Of a DNA stretch of 38,703 nt, positions 34,894 to 38,703 are shown piece by piece (within the stretch, counting starts at the first letter, position 1; every line of letters begins with the position of its first letter). Source of the DNA: an uncultured Bacteroidales bacterium. GTDB taxonomy: Bacteria; Bacteroidota; Bacteroidia; Bacteroidales; UBA932. A program made the position numbers and the translations under genes. The notes under the pieces are model-generated. The model was not told the DNA's origin. It made no database searches and saw only the letters and a list, made by a program, of their open reading frames with translations. Location of the stretch: the NCBI GenBank assembly GCA_944325435.1, contig CALVAC010000027.1:1-38703 (forward strand). The letters are read 5' to 3'.

Positions 34894-36180
34894 ATGAAAT
34901 TCACACCGACCAAGTACTCCCTGGTGAACTATTCGGACGGGAGACGGTTCGAGGATACCGGCTGGCTGCTGGCCGATCCCCAGAGCAAAGAACCTTCGCT
35001 CATCAGAGCAGAATATGAGAATACCCGTTTCAACCCGAGGGAAGACCTCGACGGATTCTACAGATATGCTGACTGGCTTCCGATAAAAAGGATTCTCGAA
35101 CATTCACACAGACCTGTCACGTACAGGAGCGAAGGACTTGCAGCATATCTCGGACTGGAGAACCTCTATATTACATTCTCCGGATATTTCCCGAAGATCG
35201 GTGCGAAAATGGAGACTTGCTCGTTCAAGGAAACGGAAGCATATTCCGTATGTGCAAGACTCCCTGAAGGCAATGAAAAGGTGCTTGTCCTGGCTTCTGC
35301 GGGAAATACAGCCAGGGCCTTTGCCAAAGTATGTTCTGACAACAACATACCGGTAGTGATATCTGTCCCTGAAGACAATATCGGGGCGCTGTGGTTCCAC
35401 AAGCCGCTCAACAGCTGCGTGAAGATAATCGCGGCGCCTGCAGGCAGCGACTATTTCGATGCGATTGCGCTTGCGGACAAGCTGAACGAATCATCCGGCT
35501 ATATGGCAGAGGGAGGAGCCAAGAACATTGCCCGCAGGGATGGAATGGGTACTACACTGCTGTCCGCCGTGGAAGTCATCGGCAGGATACCTGACGCATA
35601 TTTCCAGGCTGTCGGAAGCGGTACAGGTACGATTGCAGTATGGGAAAACAATCTCAGACTCATCAGGGACGGGCGTTTCGGGTCACACAAGATGCGCCTT
35701 TATCCATCCCAGAATGAACCATTCACCATTATGTACGACTCTTGGAAAGCGGATTCAAGGAAACTTGTGCCGCTGAGTGCCGCAGAAGCGAGAGAACAGG
35801 CGGCAGAGATCAAGGCGAAGGTGCTCTCCAACAGGAAACCGCCATACTCTATCGCCGGTGGACTTTATGACGCATTGAAAGATGCTGGAGGAGACATGTA
35901 CAAGGTAACGAATGCGGAAATCGACTTCTGGAAGGCCAGGTATCTCGAACTCGAGGGCATCGACATCTACTCTGCAGCTGCTGTTGCCGTATGCAGTCTC
36001 GCAAAGGCCGTGGAGGAAGGAGCTGTCAGAAAAGACGAAGTGATAATGCTTAACATCACCGGTGGAGGGGAATCCCTAACAAAGGAGCATCACGATGTCT
36101 GGTATGCAAAGCCGGATGCAGTGATAGATTCCTTCCTCCCCGCAGAAGATGTCATTGACACGGTCAACAGTCTTTTCTGA
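34894..36180 (+). CDS. Cysteate synthase-like PLP enzyme (threonine synthase family)
   Basis: A 428-residue fold-type II PLP enzyme, closest in style to the cysteate synthases that evolved from threonine synthase. The PLP lysine is probably Lys112 in CSFKETEAY, with Asn138 in SAGNTARAF and a phosphate-binding GSGTGTIAV. FSGYFPKIGAKMETCSFKE and the PPYSIAGGLYDALKDAGG region match what I remember of the cysteate synthase family rather than ordinary ThrC, but this is not verified by alignment. The reaction would be O-phospho-L-serine + sulfite to L-cysteate + phosphate. Cysteate is a precursor of coenzyme M in some methanogens and of capnine-type sulfonolipids in Bacteroidota. It starts 13 bp after the Hdr-like operon, so co-transcription is likely. 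Confidence 0.72.
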   Translation: MKFTPTKYSLVNYSDGRRFEDTGWLLADPQSKEPSLIRAEYENTRFNPREDLDGFYRYADWLPIKRILEHSHRPVTYRSEGLAAYLGLENLYITFSGYFPKIGAKMETCSFKETEAYSVCARLPEGNEKVLVLASAGNTARAFAKVCSDNNIPVVISVPEDNIGALWFHKPLNSCVKIIAAPAGSDYFDAIALADKLNESSGYMAEGGAKNIARRDGMGTTLLSAVEVIGRIPDAYFQAVGSGTGTIAVWENNLRLIRDGRFGSHKMRLYPSQNEPFTIMYDSWKADSRKLVPLSAAEAREQAAEIKAKVLSNRKPPYSIAGGLYDALKDAGGDMYKVTNAEIDFWKARYLELEGIDIYSAAAVAVCSLAKAVEEGAVRKDEVIMLNITGGGESLTKEHHDVWYAKPDAVIDSFLPAEDVIDTVNSLF

Positions 36181-36269
36181 CCGGATACGAATGCCGGAGG
36201 GTCGCCATACCGAACGGAATCCAGCCATCCTTAGCGAAGAAATGAATCCGCAACAGGGAAAACTGCCAA

Positions 36270-36356
36270 TACAGATATATTATTGTTAATTTATTAATTA
36301 TCAACAATAATAACAATAAAGTTATAGACAATAACATAAATGTTATATAAAAAGTC
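36270..36356. promoter_or_regulatory. AT-rich leader with inverted repeats upstream of the MscS gene
   Basis: The region is almost all A and T. ATAACAT (36331-36337) and ATGTTAT (36340-36346) form a perfect 7-bp palindrome with a 2-nt spacer, 10 bp before the MscS ATG. A TATTGTT/AACAATA pair lies further upstream. It could bind a regulator or form a leader structure. No TAnnTTTG box is evident. Confidence 0.35.
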
Positions 36357-37295
36357 ATGATAAGATTTCCACTACAGATAAGCATCACTCCGGAAGACAC
36401 GGCAGCAGTCAGCAAATTCGAGCAGACAGCAAGGGAGACTATCGAGCACATTGCCAGCACACCGCTTGAACAGCTCATTCCGGAGCTGACTCGCGAAGCC
36501 ATCGGTTTCGGGATAAAGGTGCTTGCAGCCCTGCTCATATACTTTATCGGAGCATGGCTCATCAAGAAGGTCCGGAACATGCTTCACCGGATTTTCGAGA
36601 AAAGGAAGACAGAAAAGGCAATAGCCTCGTTCGTAGAAAGCCTCACGAGCATATCGCTTACGGTAATACTTATCATCATTACGGTAGGTGCCCTCGGTGT
36701 GAACACCACTTCCCTTGCGGCCCTGCTTGCCGCCGGAGGTATGGCGATAGGTATGGCTCTCAGCGGGACGGTACAGAACTTCGCCGGAGGAATAATGATC
36801 CTTGTATTCAAACCGTTCAAGGCTGGTGATTTCATTGAGACAGAGAACGGCTATTCGGGCACGGTATCCGATGTCAACATTTTCAGCACCAAACTTACCA
36901 CAACTGACAACCGCCTTATCATCATTCCGAACGGAAGCCTTTCCAACGGAACCATCAACAACTATTCCCAGAACAGGATGCGCCGAGTGGAATGGCTTGT
37001 AGGAGTGGAATACGGCACGGATGCAAAAGATGTCAAGGCCCGGCTGCAGGAAATCGTGGATTCAGAGAAAAGGGTGCTGTTTGTCTCCACCGGAGCTCCT
37101 GCCGACCCTCTCATTGCAGTGAATGCACTCAAGGACAGCGCAGTGGAATATGTGGTCAGAGTCTGGGTCAAGTCAGAGGACTACTGGGATGTGTACTACA
37201 CCCTGAATGAAAAGATCTATACCATCCTGCCGCAGAACGGTATCGGATTCCCGTTCCCTCAGATGGATGTCCACATCACACGCCAGGATTCCTGA
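36357..37295 (+). CDS. Small-conductance mechanosensitive channel (MscS family)
   Basis: A 312-residue MscS-type channel that would release solutes under hypo-osmotic stress. Helices lie at about residues 48-70 and 90-108, followed by the pore helix LLAAGGMAIGMALSGTVQNFAGG with the Gly/Ala packing pattern. The cytoplasmic beta domain has FKPFKAGDFIE, VSDVNIFSTKLTTTDNRLIIIPNGSLSNG and a normal C-terminal domain. The N terminus is hydrophilic for about 45 residues. It starts 176 bp after the cysteate synthase gene, with an AT-rich leader, so it is probably a separate unit. Confidence 0.93.
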   Translation: MIRFPLQISITPEDTAAVSKFEQTARETIEHIASTPLEQLIPELTREAIGFGIKVLAALLIYFIGAWLIKKVRNMLHRIFEKRKTEKAIASFVESLTSISLTVILIIITVGALGVNTTSLAALLAAGGMAIGMALSGTVQNFAGGIMILVFKPFKAGDFIETENGYSGTVSDVNIFSTKLTTTDNRLIIIPNGSLSNGTINNYSQNRMRRVEWLVGVEYGTDAKDVKARLQEIVDSEKRVLFVSTGAPADPLIAVNALKDSAVEYVVRVWVKSEDYWDVYYTLNEKIYTILPQNGIGFPFPQMDVHITRQDS

Positions 37296-37329
37296 CGGCA
37301 CACCCCCCCCGGAAAGCTTGCCAAAACAG

Positions 37330-37342
37330 AGCTGCACCAGCT
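37330..37342 (+). terminator. Weak possible terminator after the MscS gene
   Basis: AGCTG (37330-37334) and CAGCT (37338-37342) form a 5-bp stem with loop CAC, followed by TTTTATT. The stem is short, so confidence is low. Confidence 0.35.
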
Positions 37343-37367
37343 TTTTATTGACAGATACCGCCCGTAT

Positions 37368-37640
37368 TCAGAAACTTACGGTAAAACGGTGCATCCCTTC
37401 CCCGTAGCGATACTCTACCGTCCATCCGTGATACTCACAGATGGCGCGTACTATGGCAAGCCCGAGTCCGTTGCCTTTCGCTTTCTCGGAAGGCCGGTAG
37501 AAACGGTTGAAGATGAGCCGTGCGTCTAAGGCGGGTTCATCTGAAGTATTTGTTATTGTCAACTCCCTGCCCTGGACAGTGAGGTAGATTTTACCTTTCG
37601 GACGGTTGTGGCGGACGGCATTGACCACGAGACGGAGTCA
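37368..37640 (-). pseudogene. Histidine kinase remnant (C-terminal ATP-binding domain only)
   Basis: About 90 codons encode the end of a HATPase_c domain: N-box VVNAVRHN, F-box IFNRFYR and G2 box GNGLGLAIV, ending normally at 37368. The sensor, HAMP, HisKA and first half of the ATPase domain are missing. Reading upstream in the same frame meets TGA at 37638-37640, then seven codons and the stop of the GNAT gene. The open segment would need a GTG start in the middle of the N-box, so it is most likely a decayed fragment. Confidence 0.75.
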
Positions 37641-37658
37641 GTTCAGCGAGGAAGCGGG

Positions 37659-38312
37659 TCAGGCGGATTTCGTGATATAATCTTTTTGCATGGAGGACAC
37701 TTCCTCGAAACGCCGTTGAGATGGCGTTCCTGAGACCGGGACCTTGTAAGGGAACTGCCTGTCAAAAACTGCGGCAGCCGTCCCGTCCACCATATAGATT
37801 TCATTTTCAAAATAACGGCCGGCCATTCCATCCATGGCGTTTTCATACAGAGGGCGGACATGCAGTGCCGCATGATACCTGTTCTCTGATGTGCGTATGC
37901 CGTACCGTTCGGCGGCAGTGAACCCAACCCTGCCGTAATATTCTGGATCTCCAAACAGGAGAATGGCCCTGTAGCCCTTTTCCGAAGCCGAAGAGCATGC
38001 ATATCCTGTCAACAGCCTCCCCACTCCCCTGCACTGGAAAGAGGGATGCACGGCCAAAGGGCCCATTGTAAGCACTTCATACCTGCTGCCGTCATCTCCA
38101 AGGATGAACGATTTCATAAAGACGACTGACCCTATGATCCTGTTCCCCGACTCGGCTACAAAGTCCAGTTCCGGTACGAAACCGGGTGAATCGCGCATGA
38201 CATGCAGCAAGTAGTGCTCCATGCATCCCGGAGAATAGCAGTTCCAGAAAGCTTCTCTCACCACCAGTTCGGTCTCTCTGTAATCCGCAGGCCGTTCAAG
38301 CCTTACTGTCAT
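37659..38312 (-). CDS. GNAT-family N-acetyltransferase
   Basis: A 217-residue acetyl-CoA-dependent N-acetyltransferase when started at 38312. From there it reads MTVRLERPADYRETELVVREAFWN, the usual opening of this GNAT subgroup, with AGGA about 7 nt upstream. The acetyl-CoA loop is VHPSFQCRGVGRLL (Q-x-x-G-x-G). Then come the family parts GYRAILLFGDPEYYGRVGF and a C-terminal substrate-side region. The open frame continues upstream to an ATG at 38495 and on to a stop at 38628, adding sequence not expected in the family. Acceptor unknown. Confidence 0.8.
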   Translation of the reverse strand: MTVRLERPADYRETELVVREAFWNCYSPGCMEHYLLHVMRDSPGFVPELDFVAESGNRIIGSVVFMKSFILGDDGSRYEVLTMGPLAVHPSFQCRGVGRLLTGYACSSASEKGYRAILLFGDPEYYGRVGFTAAERYGIRTSENRYHAALHVRPLYENAMDGMAGRYFENEIYMVDGTAAAVFDRQFPYKVPVSGTPSQRRFEEVSSMQKDYITKSA

Positions 38313-38627
38313 ACTGTCCTGCTGCACAAGGCTATCCTCATCATATAGATACGGATAACCATAATCCTCTATATACTGCTCTCCCAATTCTGACAAATCT
38401 TCTGAAATCGGAGATGAATCGGCGACAACTTGGTAAAAACATGCTTCGTAATGTTTGTCATTTCCCCTCATTTCATGAAAAATATCCTCTTCCATTGGGA
38501 TTGTCTGGTCCGGAGCAATAAAAGATGTATATCTCGGGTTGTTTTCGAACTGTTCACAGAGTCTGTTATATCTCAGTTTTATCTGGTATTCGTCCCGAGG
38601 ATATCTATCTTCAACATATATTCTCCA
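38313..38627 (-). pseudogene. In-frame open remnant fused 5' to the GNAT gene
   Basis: This stretch is open in the frame of the GNAT gene for about 105 codons, with one ATG (38495) but no start near its upstream end. Its translation is acidic and Tyr-rich (DEYQIKLRYNRLCEQFEN, then YIEDYGYPYLYDEDSLVQQ) and looks protein-like, but belongs to no family I recognise. It may be the decayed end of an unrelated gene joined in frame, or a genuine N-terminal extension from 38495. Upstream in the same frame there are stops at 38628-38630 and 38649-38651. I see nothing else in 38628-38703. Confidence 0.4.
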
Positions 38628-38703
38628 TCACTGCTGTCCGGAGAAATTTTACCATAAAGTAGGTTGCTCGACAGAACCCGCCTCCGGAACACTAACGGGA
38701 GTT

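Noticed and set aside
29904..36180. Methanogen-type HdrABC with F420 or MvhD partners, i.e. archaeal DNA
   Set aside because: Promoters, neighbouring genes and the form of the A subunit are Bacteroidota-like; no F420, hydrogenase or methyl-CoM genes are present.
37368..37661. TGA recoded as an amino acid to join the GNAT and kinase segments
   Set aside because: TGA ends many other genes here normally, and nothing suggests recoding; a decayed kinase is simpler.
1..38703. CRISPR array, insertion sequence or prophage
   Set aside because: No spaced direct repeats, transposase, integrase or phage structural genes were seen on either strand.

Overview
The window is a gene-dense piece of chromosome from a member of the Bacteroidota, most likely order Bacteroidales. 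The evidence is the -7 promoter boxes of the Bacteroidota form TAnnTTTG in front of several genes, the weak Shine-Dalgarno sequences, and typical families: carboxypeptidase-regulatory-domain outer-membrane barrels, a TamL-like lipoprotein, DUF5723, a Bacteroidota-type pyruvate kinase and a short biosynthetic arginine decarboxylase. The cysteate synthase suggests a sulfonolipid-making lineage such as Rikenellaceae or a relative, but the genus cannot be fixed from this sequence. I see no rRNA, tRNA, CRISPR array, insertion sequence or phage gene.

Layout. 1-170: left-edge non-coding sequence with two hairpins. 171-6309 (+): an AAA/DUF4143 ATPase, then two tandem paralogous outer-membrane barrel proteins. 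6325-11487 (-): an arginine decarboxylase, TrmH-type methyltransferase and receiver/PEP-synthase-like operon. 11680-13866 (+): TamL-like Omp85 lipoprotein. 13998-15324 (+): a cassette of three small zinc-ribbon/membrane proteins (TM2, CD225-like, DUF2752). 15374-16699 (-): RarA. 16810-20550 (+): pyruvate kinase, an outer-membrane protein and an FprA-type flavodiiron protein. 20581-23934 (-): DUF5723 barrel protein and a large lipoprotein. 24118-25105 (+): two small membrane-anchored unknowns. 25191-26462 (-): malic enzyme. 26596-28008 (+): RlmD. 27992-29839 (-): SLC13 permease with RCK_C-like domains.

29904-36180 (+) is the most interesting part: a tight six-gene operon encoding HdrC-like, HdrB-like, HdrA-like, second HdrC-like and membrane HdrE/HdrD-fusion proteins, then a cysteate synthase-like enzyme. 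It is followed by an MscS channel (36357-37295). The right end carries a histidine-kinase remnant and a GNAT acetyltransferase preceded in frame by a possible gene relic.

How the genes may work together. The C-B-A-C-(E/D) subunit order resembles sulfur-metabolism Hdr-like systems (sHdr, Qmo, DsrMK). Placing cysteate synthase, which by family knowledge combines O-phosphoserine with sulfite, at the end of the same operon suggests a sulfite or sulfonate-thiol redox system. It may feed sulfonolipid or a coenzyme-M-like product. The divergent SLC13 permease shares an overlapping, nearly palindromic promoter with this operon and may import a sulfur anion or a dicarboxylate. These functional links are inference; the gene content, order and motifs are read from the sequence.
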